From: Bradyrhizobium sp. LTSP885
GTDB taxonomy: Bacteria; Pseudomonadota; Alphaproteobacteria; Rhizobiales; Xanthobacteraceae
NCBI RefSeq assembly: GCF_000938305.1
Contig: NZ_JYMT01000038.1
Coordinates: 442,136-506,135, forward strand
Length of the DNA stretch: 64,000 bases
Direction of reading: 5' to 3'
Shown: piece after piece, positions 55,779 through 64,000 of the stretch
How positions within the stretch are numbered: the first letter of the stretch is position 1
How the letters are laid out: each line of letters starts with the position of its first letter
The notes under the pieces: model-generated
Told to the model about the DNA's origin: nothing
The model's input: the letters and a program-made list of their open reading frames with translations, nothing else
Database searches by the model: none
Translations under genes and position numbers: made by a program

Positions 55779-56069
55779 TTACCGACGGCGGAACTGACCG
55801 CCGCGCGGCGGTGCACCCCGCGGCGGGCCGCCGGGTGAACTCGGACGCTCGTCCTTGTGGCGGAATATCAGTCGGCCCTTTTCGAGATCGTAGGGCGACA
55901 TTTCGATCGTGACGCGGTCGCCGGCCAACGTCTTGATCCGGTTCTTCTTCATCTTGCCGGCGGTGTAGGCGACGATCTCGTGTCCGGCGTCAAGTTGAAC
56001 CCGGTAACGAGCGTCGGGGAGGATTTCGGTCACCAGTCCTTCGAACTGGATCAGCTCTTCCTTAGCCAT
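55779..56069 (-). CDS. infA: Translation initiation factor IF-1 family, with RG/PG tail
   Basis: IF-1 binds the 30S ribosomal A site during initiation. The OB fold occupies residues 1-70 (EELIQFEGLVTEILPDARYRVQLDAG, YTAGKMKKNRIKTLAGDRVTIEMSPYDLEKGRLIFRHK split by GHEIVA). The total of 96 residues exceeds the usual 72 because of a Pro/Gly/Arg tail (SSPGGPPRGAPPRGGQFRRR). The tail and the location beside rhlE and a csp gene suggest a paralogue used in RNA remodelling, possibly in the cold. Whether this is the only infA of the genome cannot be seen here. It starts 24 bases after the rhlE stop. Confidence 0.92.
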   Translation of the reverse strand: MAKEELIQFEGLVTEILPDARYRVQLDAGHEIVAYTAGKMKKNRIKTLAGDRVTIEMSPYDLEKGRLIFRHKDERPSSPGGPPRGAPPRGGQFRRR

Positions 56070-56093
56070 GTGTTTCCTCAGATCGAGCGACGG

Positions 56094-57509
<1,416 letters not shown>

Positions 57510-57953
57510 AAGGTCGTTCTTTCCATAAAACAGTCGTCGTCCCGGCGGATATCGCCAGAATCGCACGAGGGCGTCAGGACACCCGCGTGTCTGGGGCATC
57601 AGGCTAGGTTGGATGCAAAGGCGAGCCAGAAGCCGTTGAGACGACTTGAACACGCAGCTCGCGTGGGCGCGCCGCGATTCGCGCGGGCACCGCCACCATA
57701 TGGACCAGGAACACGGCGTTTTCAAGATGTTGCAACCAGGTGGCAGCCGAAGTTCCCCGATCAACCGTCGCGCAGAATGTCAAAAACCCATGCCGGAAAA
57801 TTAGCCAAACTGCCAATATTGCTCACGAAATAATCAGGATGCCCTCTGGGCATACATTTTTGTGGCCTAATTATTAGGCGATGGAGCTCCGTATTCTAAC
57901 GGAACTCGCGAAGTTACCAAGTCTATTCAATACCTTAGAAGGTGTGAGGGGCG
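57510..57953. other. Intergenic region upstream of urtA with two palindromes
   Basis: No gene is evident between rhlE and urtA. Two perfect inverted repeats lie together: ATGCCC-TCT-GGGCAT (57839-57853) and GCCTAAT-T-ATTAGGC (57865-57879). They sit about 75-115 bases upstream of the sigma-54 promoter, the normal place for an activator such as NtrC. They do not match the NtrC consensus GCACC-N-GGTGC clearly. A leftward open frame at 57604-57816 looks non-coding. Confidence 0.5.
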
Positions 57954-57968
57954 TGGCACAGTTCTTGC
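57954..57968 (+). promoter_or_regulatory. Sigma-54 promoter of the urt operon
   Basis: TGGCAC (57954-57959), five bases, TTGC (57965-57968) is an exact -24/-12 element. Transcription would start about 12 bases on, leaving a leader of around 60 bases before urtA. It indicates RpoN-dependent control, in this context most likely by NtrC under nitrogen limitation. Confidence 0.88.
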
Positions 57969-58042
57969 GATTCCCTTAACCGCAGGCGGCCAGGTGGCCG
58001 TTTCGCAAGCGTTCCACGCCTGCGTCAGGGAGATGACATTTC

Positions 58043-59371
58043 ATGCTTACACAACTTACTCACGATATAGCGACGGTGACCCGTCGCCGCGCTCTCGCGG
58101 CGACTGCCGGCCTGGTTATGGGCCTGGCTGCGTCCTCGTCGTTCTCGCCCGCGCAAGCGGCCGACGACACCATCAAGGTGGGTATTCTCCATTCGCTTTC
58201 CGGTACCATGGCCATCAGCGAAAGCACGCTGAAGGACACCGTCCTGTTCATGATTGATGAGCAGAACAAGAAGGGCGGCGTGATGGGCAAGAAGCTCGAG
58301 GCCGTCGTCGTCGATCCCGCCTCGAACTGGCCGCTGTTTGCGGAAAAGGCGCGCGAGCTGATCACCAAGGACAAGGTCGCGGTCGTGTTCGGCTGCTGGA
58401 CCTCGGTGTCGCGCAAGTCCGTGCTCCCCGTGTTCAAGGAGCTGAACAACATCCTGTTCTATCCCGTGCAGTATGAAGGCGAAGAGTCCGAGCGCAACGT
58501 GTTCTACACCGGCGCTGCGCCGAACCAGCAGGCGATCCCCGCCGTCGACTATCTGATGAAGGACGAGAAGGTGAAGCGCTGGGTGCTGGCCGGCACCGAC
58601 TACGTCTATCCGCGCACCACCAACAAGATCCTCGAGGCGTACCTGAAGTCGAAGGGCGTCGCGCAGGAAGACATCATGATCAACTACACGCCGTTCGGTC
58701 ATTCCGACTGGCAGACGATCGTGGCCGACATCAAGAAGTTCGGCTCGGCCGGCAAGAAGACCGCCGTGGTCTCCACCATCAACGGCGACGCCAACGTTCC
58801 CTTCTACAAGGAACTCGGCAACCAGGGCATCAAGGCAAAAGACATTCCGGTGGTCGCGTTCTCGGTCGGCGAAGAAGAACTCGCCGGCATCGACGCCAAG
58901 CCGCTGGTCGGCCATCTCGCCGCCTGGAACTACTTCGAATCGATCAAGACCCCGGCGAACGAAAAGTTCATCAAGGAGTGGCAGGCCTATACCAAGAATC
59001 CGAAGCGCACCACCAACGATCCGATGGAAGCCACCTATATCGGCTTCAATCTGTGGGTGAAGGCGGTCGAGAAAGTGAAGTCGACCGATCCGGACAAGGT
59101 GATCGATGCACTTCCCGGCATCGAGACGGCGAACCTCACGGGCGGTACCGCCAAAGTGCTTCCGAACCATCACATCACCAAGCCGGTCTACATTGGCGAA
59201 ATCAAAGCCAATGGCCAGTTCGACGTGGTGTGGAAGACACCGGCGGAAGTCGCCGGCGACGCATGGTCGAAGGAATTGCCCGACTCCAAGGACCTGGTTG
59301 GCGATTGGGTCGGCAAGAAGTGCGGCAACTACAACACCAAGACCAGCAAGTGCCTCGGTTCGGGTTCCTGA
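58043..59371 (+). CDS. urtA: Urea ABC transporter substrate-binding protein
   Basis: UrtA is the periplasmic receptor for urea. The 442-residue protein has a Tat-like signal (TRRRALAATAGLVMG, cleaved near AQA at about 39), then IKVGILHSLSGTMAISESTLKD, a signature of UrtA. Others are VFGCWTSVSRKSVLPVF, FYPVQYEGEESERNVFYTGAAPNQQ and GHSDWQTIV. The ligand assignment rests on these strings and on the full urtABCDE order ending in ureD. AGGGAG precedes ATG 58043. A 106-base gap with a strong hairpin separates it from urtB. Confidence 0.97.
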   Translation: MLTQLTHDIATVTRRRALAATAGLVMGLAASSSFSPAQAADDTIKVGILHSLSGTMAISESTLKDTVLFMIDEQNKKGGVMGKKLEAVVVDPASNWPLFAEKARELITKDKVAVVFGCWTSVSRKSVLPVFKELNNILFYPVQYEGEESERNVFYTGAAPNQQAIPAVDYLMKDEKVKRWVLAGTDYVYPRTTNKILEAYLKSKGVAQEDIMINYTPFGHSDWQTIVADIKKFGSAGKKTAVVSTINGDANVPFYKELGNQGIKAKDIPVVAFSVGEEELAGIDAKPLVGHLAAWNYFESIKTPANEKFIKEWQAYTKNPKRTTNDPMEATYIGFNLWVKAVEKVKSTDPDKVIDALPGIETANLTGGTAKVLPNHHITKPVYIGEIKANGQFDVVWKTPAEVAGDAWSKELPDSKDLVGDWVGKKCGNYNTKTSKCLGSGS

Positions 59372-59422
59372 TCCGGGACTGCTGATCTGATCAACGACAC
59401 AACAAAAACCTTCCAAGACACT

Positions 59423-59453
59423 GGAGAAGGCGGCGCGGTTCGCCGCCTTCTCC
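59423..59453 (+). other. Strong hairpin between urtA and urtB
   Basis: GGAGAAGGCGGCG and CGCCGCCTTCTCC pair perfectly over 13 bases around CGGTT. No U-run follows, so it is more likely an mRNA-stabilising or processing element than a full terminator. It would keep receptor mRNA in excess over permease mRNA. Confidence 0.7.
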
Positions 59454-59477
59454 TCACACTCCGGCCGGGGTATTCAC

Positions 59478-61091
59478 GTGTTCGCCAATTGTATTGACCG
59501 CTTTCGCGCGCTGTTTCTTTCGATCCTGCTGCTCAGCTGCTTTGTCCTGCCGGCGATGGCCGGTCCGTTCGAGGACTCGGTCGCCAAATTCGCCAATGAT
59601 GAGTTCTCCGACACCGAGGACGCGGTCGGCGAGATCGCATCATCGGGCAATCCGCTCGCGTCCCCGATCATCAGCGCGCTGCAGGACGGCCGTTTGTCGG
59701 CTGATCCCGACAGCAAGAAGGTCTTCATCACCCAGCCCGACGGCAAGATCATCGACGCTGCGACCGGCGCCGCCGTCGACAAGCTGCCGGACAATGCCGC
59801 TGCCGTCCGCCTCAACAACCGGCTGCGCCGCACCGTGGATGCCGCGGTCGGCGGCCTGACACTGATGTCGTCGGACCCGGCGAAGCGCCTGTCTGCCGCG
59901 CAATCGGTGCTCAAGAGCCACGAGGAGAGTATGCTGCCGACCGTCGACAGCGCACTCGCCAAGGAGACCAATAAATCCACCAGGCAGGCGCTTGCCGAGG
60001 GGCGCGCCGCCATCATCCTGTTCAAGTCGGACGCGTCAGATAGCGACAAGCTCGACGCCGTGGCCGTGATCAAGGCGCGCGGCGACCAGGAGGCGCTGGC
60101 GCTGCTCACCAGTCTCGACGCCGGCCAGCCGCCGCTGGTTGCCAAGGCCGCGGCCTCCGCGATCTCCTCGATCCAGAGCAATCTGGCGCTGTGGTCGACG
60201 GTGCAGAACGCCTGGTATGGCCTGTCGCTCGGCTCGGTGCTGCTGCTCGCCGCGATCGGGCTAGCGATCACCTTCGGTGTGATGGGCGTCATCAACATGG
60301 CCCATGGCGAGATGGTGATGCTCGGCGCCTACACCACCTTCGCGGTGCAGGAGGTGATCCGCACTAGCTATCCCGGCCTGTTCGATTATTCGCTTCTGAT
60401 CGCCCTTCCGCTTGCTTTCCTGGTCGCCGGTGGCATCGGCGTGCTGATCGAACGCAGCATCATCCGCTTCCTCTACGGCCGCCCGCTGGAAACCCTGCTG
60501 GCGACCTGGGGTCTGTCGCTGGTGCTGCAGCAGGCGGTGCGCACCCTGTTCGGTCCGACCAACCGCGAGGTCGGCAACCCTTCCTGGATGAGCGGTGCGT
60601 TCGAAGTCGGCCAGATCACCATCACCTACAACCGGCTCTGGATCTTCTGCTTCACGCTGGCGGTGTTCGCGATCCTGCTCGCGATGCTGCGCTATACCGC
60701 GCTCGGCCTTGAGATGCGTGCGGTGACACAGAACCGCCGCATGGCGGCGTCGATGGGTATCGCCACCTCGCGGGTCGACGCGCTGACCTTCGGCCTCGGC
60801 TCCGGCATCGCAGGGATCGCCGGCGTGGCGCTGTCGCAGATCGACAATGTCAGCCCGAATTTGGGCCAGAGCTACATCATCGACAGTTTCATGGTGGTGG
60901 TGTTCGGCGGCGTCGGCAATCTCTGGGGCACGCTGGTCGGCGCCTTCACGCTCGGCATCGCCAACAAGTTCCTCGAGCCGGTGGCCGGCGCGGTGCTCGG
61001 CAAGATCGCGATCCTGGTGCTGATCATCCTGTTCATCCAGAAGCGGCCGCGCGGCCTGTTCGCCCTCAAGGGACGGGCGGTGGAAGCATGA
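59478..61091 (+). CDS. urtB: Urea ABC transporter permease UrtB
   Basis: This LivH-like permease has a long N-terminal extension, as usual for UrtB (537 residues in total). Residues 1-25 form a signal-like helix, and 30 to about 240 are a soluble periplasmic region with helical repeats (FEDSVAKFANDEFSDTEDAV, ADPDSKKVFITQPDGKIID). The LivH channel then follows with GVMGVINMAHGEMVMLGAY, LEMRAVTQNRRMAASMGI and VVVFGGVGNLWGTLVGAF. The start is a GTG. Its end overlaps the urtC start by ATGA. Confidence 0.95.
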   Translation: MFANCIDRFRALFLSILLLSCFVLPAMAGPFEDSVAKFANDEFSDTEDAVGEIASSGNPLASPIISALQDGRLSADPDSKKVFITQPDGKIIDAATGAAVDKLPDNAAAVRLNNRLRRTVDAAVGGLTLMSSDPAKRLSAAQSVLKSHEESMLPTVDSALAKETNKSTRQALAEGRAAIILFKSDASDSDKLDAVAVIKARGDQEALALLTSLDAGQPPLVAKAAASAISSIQSNLALWSTVQNAWYGLSLGSVLLLAAIGLAITFGVMGVINMAHGEMVMLGAYTTFAVQEVIRTSYPGLFDYSLLIALPLAFLVAGGIGVLIERSIIRFLYGRPLETLLATWGLSLVLQQAVRTLFGPTNREVGNPSWMSGAFEVGQITITYNRLWIFCFTLAVFAILLAMLRYTALGLEMRAVTQNRRMAASMGIATSRVDALTFGLGSGIAGIAGVALSQIDNVSPNLGQSYIIDSFMVVVFGGVGNLWGTLVGAFTLGIANKFLEPVAGAVLGKIAILVLIILFIQKRPRGLFALKGRAVEA

Positions 61092-62257
61092 CCCCGCACA
61101 TCCTGACCCGCTCGCTCGATCGCGCCGCTGCTACCTTCATCCTGATCGTCGCGGCGCTTGGCATCCTGATCCCGCTGTCGAATCTCCTGCTGCCGCAGGG
61201 CTCGATGTTCCAGGTGCCGACCTACCTGGTGGCGCTGTGGGGCAAATATGTCTGCTACGCCATCCTTGCGCTCTCGATCGACCTGATCTGGGGTTATTGC
61301 GGCATCCTCTCGCTCGGCCACGGCGCGTTCTTCGCACTCGGCGGCTACGCCATGGGCATGTACCTGATGCGCCAGATCGGCAGCCGCGGCGTCTACGGCA
61401 ACCCGCTCCTGCCTGATTTCATGGTGTTCCTGAACTATCCGAAGCTGCCATGGTACTGGCACGGCTTCGACATGTTCTGGTTCGCGGCGCTGATGGTCCT
61501 GCTGGCGCCCGGCCTGCTGGCCTTCTGCTTCGGCTGGCTCGCCTTCCGCTCCCGCGTCACCGGCGTCTACCTCTCGATCATCACGCAAGCGATGACCTAC
61601 GCGCTGCTGCTGGCGTTCTTCCGCAACGATTTCGGCTTCGGCGGCAACAACGGCCTGACCGACTTCAAGGACATCCTCGGCTTCAACGTGCAGGCCGAAG
61701 GCACCCGCTGCGCGCTGTTCCTGCTGAGCTGTTTGGCGCTGATCATCGCCTTTGTGATCTGCCGCGCCGTCGTGAGCTCGAAGCTCGGCAAGGTGCTGAT
61801 CGCGGTGCGCGATGCCGAAAGCCGCACCCGCTTCCTCGGCTACCGCGTCGAAACCTACAAGCTGTTCGTGTTCACGCTGTCGGCCTGCATGGCCGGCGTC
61901 GCTGGCGCGCTCTATGTGCCGCAGGTAGGCATCATCAATCCCAGCGAATTCGCGCCCGGCAATTCGATCGAAGCGGTCATCTGGGTCGCAGTCGGCGGCC
62001 GCGGCACGCTGATCGGCGCCGCGCTCGGCGCCGTCGTCGTCAACTATGCCAAGACCTACTTCACCTCGGGGCCGCTCGCGCCGTACTGGCTGTTCATGCT
62101 GGGCGCGATGTTCATCCTGGTGACGCTGCTGCTGCCGAAGGGCATCATCGGCACCTTCAACAGCTGGCGCGACAAGCAACGTAGCGCGGCGATCGAGGCC
62201 GACAAGGAAAGCGCCGCGCGCGAAGACGGCATCGGCGAACCGAACCCGGCGGAGTAG
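61088..62257 (+). CDS. urtC: Urea ABC transporter permease UrtC
   Basis: This LivM-like permease completes the channel. The 389-residue protein has about ten membrane spans, with LIWGYCGILSLGHGAFFALGGY, RSRVTGVYLSIITQAMTYA, the UrtC-specific NDFGFGGNNGLTDFKDILG, and AVRDAESRTRFLGYRVE (coupling helix). The C-terminus is hydrophilic and charged. It overlaps urtB by four bases and is followed four bases on by urtD. Confidence 0.96.
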   Translation: MTPHILTRSLDRAAATFILIVAALGILIPLSNLLLPQGSMFQVPTYLVALWGKYVCYAILALSIDLIWGYCGILSLGHGAFFALGGYAMGMYLMRQIGSRGVYGNPLLPDFMVFLNYPKLPWYWHGFDMFWFAALMVLLAPGLLAFCFGWLAFRSRVTGVYLSIITQAMTYALLLAFFRNDFGFGGNNGLTDFKDILGFNVQAEGTRCALFLLSCLALIIAFVICRAVVSSKLGKVLIAVRDAESRTRFLGYRVETYKLFVFTLSACMAGVAGALYVPQVGIINPSEFAPGNSIEAVIWVAVGGRGTLIGAALGAVVVNYAKTYFTSGPLAPYWLFMLGAMFILVTLLLPKGIIGTFNSWRDKQRSAAIEADKESAAREDGIGEPNPAE

Positions 62258-62261
62258 GCAC

Positions 62262-63023
62262 ATGAACGTGATGGATACCCGCGCCACCTCGGCCATGCTC
62301 TATCTCGACGGCGTGCACGTCTCGTTCGACGGCTTTCACGCCATCAACAACCTGTCGCTGACGCTGGCGCCGGGCGAGATGCGCGCCATCATCGGCCCGA
62401 ACGGCGCCGGCAAGACCACAATGATGGACATCATCACCGGCAAGACGAAGCCGGACGAGGGCACCGTGCTATTTGACGGCACCGTCGACCTGACCCGGCT
62501 CGACGAGACCCGCATCGCCGAGCTCGGCATCGGCCGCAAATTCCAGAAGCCGACGGTGTTCGAGAGCCAGACCGTGCAGGACAATCTGCTGCTCGCGCTC
62601 AATGTCGATCACTCCGTCCGCGGCACGCTGTTCTGGCGCGGCAGCAAGGCCGAATCAGAGCGCATCGACAAGGTGCTCGAGACCATCCGCCTGACCGACG
62701 CGCGCAACCGCCTCGCGGGCTCCCTGTCGCACGGCCAGAAGCAGTGGCTCGAGATCGGCATGCTGCTGGCGCAGGATCCGAAGGTGCTGCTGGTCGACGA
62801 GCCGGTCGCTGGCATGACCGACGTCGAGACTCACCTGACCGCCGAGCTGCTGAAGCAGATCAACAAGAACCACACCATCATGGTGGTCGAGCACGACATG
62901 ACTTTCGTCCGCGAACTCGGCGTCAAGGTGACCTGCCTGCATGAAGGTTCGGTGCTGGCCGAAGGCACCATCGACCAGGTGTCGGCGAACGAGCGGGTCG
63001 TTGAAGTGTATCTGGGGCGCTGA
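62262..63023 (+). CDS. urtD: Urea ABC transporter ATPase UrtD
   Basis: This LivG-like ATPase of 253 residues has Walker A GPNGAGKTT (about 44-52), the Q-loop segment GRKFQKPTVFESQTVQDNLLLAL, signature LSHGQKQW, Walker B VLLVDEPVAGM and the switch His in VVEHDM. The LSHGQKQW form, with QW in place of QR, is characteristic of UrtD. It acts with UrtE on the cytoplasmic face of UrtBC and is separated from urtE by three bases. Confidence 0.97.
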   Translation: MNVMDTRATSAMLYLDGVHVSFDGFHAINNLSLTLAPGEMRAIIGPNGAGKTTMMDIITGKTKPDEGTVLFDGTVDLTRLDETRIAELGIGRKFQKPTVFESQTVQDNLLLALNVDHSVRGTLFWRGSKAESERIDKVLETIRLTDARNRLAGSLSHGQKQWLEIGMLLAQDPKVLLVDEPVAGMTDVETHLTAELLKQINKNHTIMVVEHDMTFVRELGVKVTCLHEGSVLAEGTIDQVSANERVVEVYLGR

Positions 63024-63026
63024 GCA

Positions 63027-63722
63027 ATGCTGAAGGTCGACAACATCAATTTGTTCTACGGTGCGGCGCAGGCGCTGCGCGGCGTTTCGATCACGGCCGA
63101 GCCCGGCAAGGTGACCTGCGTGCTCGGGCGCAACGGCGTCGGCAAGACCTCGCTGCTGCGCGCGATGGTCGGGCAGTATCCGATTGCCTCCGGCTCGATC
63201 AATTTCGACGGCAAGGATATCACCGCGCTAAAACCCTATGAGCGGGCGCGGCACGGCATCGGCTTCGTGCCGCAGGGCCGCGAGATCTTTCCACTGCTCA
63301 CGGTGGAAGAGAATCTCAAGACCGGCTTCGGGCCGCTGAAGCGCGAGGACCGCAACATCCCCGACGACGTGTTCTCGTTGTTTCCGGTGCTGCAGACCAT
63401 GCTCGGCCGCCGCGGCGGCGACCTCTCCGGCGGCCAGCAGCAGCAGCTCGCGATCGGCCGCGCGCTGGTGATGCGGCCAAAGCTGTTGCTGCTCGACGAG
63501 CCGACCGAAGGTATCCAGCCCTCGATCATCAAGGACATCGGCCGTGCGATCTCTTATCTGCGCAACCTCGGCAACATCGCGATCGTGCTGGTCGAACAAT
63601 ATCTCGACTTCGCCTGCGAACTCGGCGACAGTTTCGCCGTGATGGACCGAGGCGCGGTGAAATATGCCTGCGACCGTGCGACCCTCGATCCCGCCGAGAT
63701 CAGCCGCCAGATGGCGCTGTAA
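63027..63722 (+). CDS. urtE: Urea ABC transporter ATPase UrtE
   Basis: This LivF-like ATPase of 231 residues has Walker A GRNGVGKTS, the Q-loop GFVPQGREIFPLLTVEENL, signature LSGGQQQQLAIGRAL and Walker B LLLLDEPTEGIQPSII. The TEGIQPSII sequence is the UrtE form. It is the last transporter gene, and ureD begins 51 bases after its stop, so uptake and urease genes are probably expressed together. Confidence 0.97.
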   Translation: MLKVDNINLFYGAAQALRGVSITAEPGKVTCVLGRNGVGKTSLLRAMVGQYPIASGSINFDGKDITALKPYERARHGIGFVPQGREIFPLLTVEENLKTGFGPLKREDRNIPDDVFSLFPVLQTMLGRRGGDLSGGQQQQLAIGRALVMRPKLLLLDEPTEGIQPSIIKDIGRAISYLRNLGNIAIVLVEQYLDFACELGDSFAVMDRGAVKYACDRATLDPAEISRQMAL

Positions 63723-63773
63723 TGAAACTGTGACGCCGCTCCTCGCGGCGCGGTAGGGGGAGCGTTGGGGCGG

Positions 63774-64000
63774 ATGCGGAGCGAGATCGCAGGCGCATCT
63801 TCAGCGACATTTGCAGCGAACCGTGCCCAGGGCGCGGTGAGGTTCGACGTGCATCGAAGGGATGGCGCCACCCGCCGCGGTGATCTGCATGAATCAGGCT
63901 CTTTGCGCGTCCGCTTTCCATCGCCGGAAGACGACGGCCTGTCGGCGATGTTCGTCAACACCGCCGGCGGCATTGCCGGCGGCGACCGCTTCGACATCGC
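63774..64000 (+). CDS. ureD: Urease accessory protein UreD, 3' end cut by window edge
   Basis: UreD (UreH) is the scaffold that first binds apo-urease and recruits UreF and UreG for nickel insertion. Only the first 75 codons are visible. They include the conserved string MFVNTAGGIAGGDRFDI, the UreD hallmark, preceded by a variable N-terminus (SATFAANRAQGAVRFDVHRR). ATG 63774 with GGGGGAG upstream is the likely start; an in-frame TTG three codons before is less likely. The gene follows urtE on the same strand, where urease genes are expected. Confidence 0.93.
   Translation, partial: MRSEIAGASSATFAANRAQGAVRFDVHRRDGATRRGDLHESGSLRVRFPSPEDDGLSAMFVNTAGGIAGGDRFDI

Noticed and set aside
57604..57816. 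70-codon leftward frame upstream of urtA
   Set aside because: No ribosome site or known motif; it lies in the control region.

Overview
The window is GC-rich chromosomal DNA from an alphaproteobacterium, most likely Bradyrhizobium or a close relative in the Nitrobacteraceae. Signs of this are GcrA, a CycM-type membrane cytochrome c, the yejABEF and urtABCDE-ure arrangement, a complete Tad/Flp pilus locus, and five kinds of short dispersed palindromic repeat of the sort common in these genomes. Dense coding with very long antisense open frames fits a GC-rich genome. I see no tRNA, rRNA, CRISPR array, transposase, integrase or prophage gene.

Layout. 0-7 kb: gcrA (cut by the left edge), argD-argF, hslO, a small two-component pair (histidine kinase and single-domain receiver), a DUF1488 protein and apaG. 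7-15 kb: opgC followed by two SGNH-hydrolase-like exported proteins, then glpK and a penicillin-acylase-family enzyme. 15-26.6 kb: a GNAT acetyltransferase, two glutathione-transferase-fold proteins, the metF-metH operon, a luciferase-like monooxygenase, kdsB-pheA and cycM. 26.7-34.5 kb: a peptide-type ABC transporter operon with two successive substrate-binding proteins (yejA-like x2, yejB, yejE, yejF). 34.6-37.2 kb: an overlapping NlpC/P60 and leucyl-aminopeptidase pair and a small basic protein.

37.4-55.2 kb: the Tad pilus region. tadD converges on a flp-cpaA-cpaB-cpaC-cpaD-cpaE-cpaF-tadB-tadC series. tadE, a second TadE-like gene and a free-standing secretin N-domain protein lie about 6 kb beyond flp. 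Between the two parts sit five membrane-lipid or envelope genes: two closely related sterol-desaturase-family paralogues, a polytopic membrane protein, a GT87-type glycosyltransferase and a PAP2-type phosphatase/phosphotransferase. CtrA-box-like sequences stand before tadD, flp and tadE, and the one before tadE is a perfect TTAA-N7-TTAA.

55.2-57.6 kb: an RNA-remodelling neighbourhood on the minus strand (rhlE, an IF-1 with an RG/PG-rich tail, and a cold-shock protein with a long leader). 57.9-64 kb: a textbook sigma-54 promoter drives the urea ABC transporter urtABCDE, which runs into ureD at the right edge, so this is a nitrogen-controlled urea uptake and urease locus.

The best candidates for something not well described are the opgC-linked SGNH pair, whose first member has lost every catalytic block; the lipid-gene island inside the Tad locus together with the shared CtrA-like sites; and the promoter before argD that fires directly into a terminator-like hairpin.
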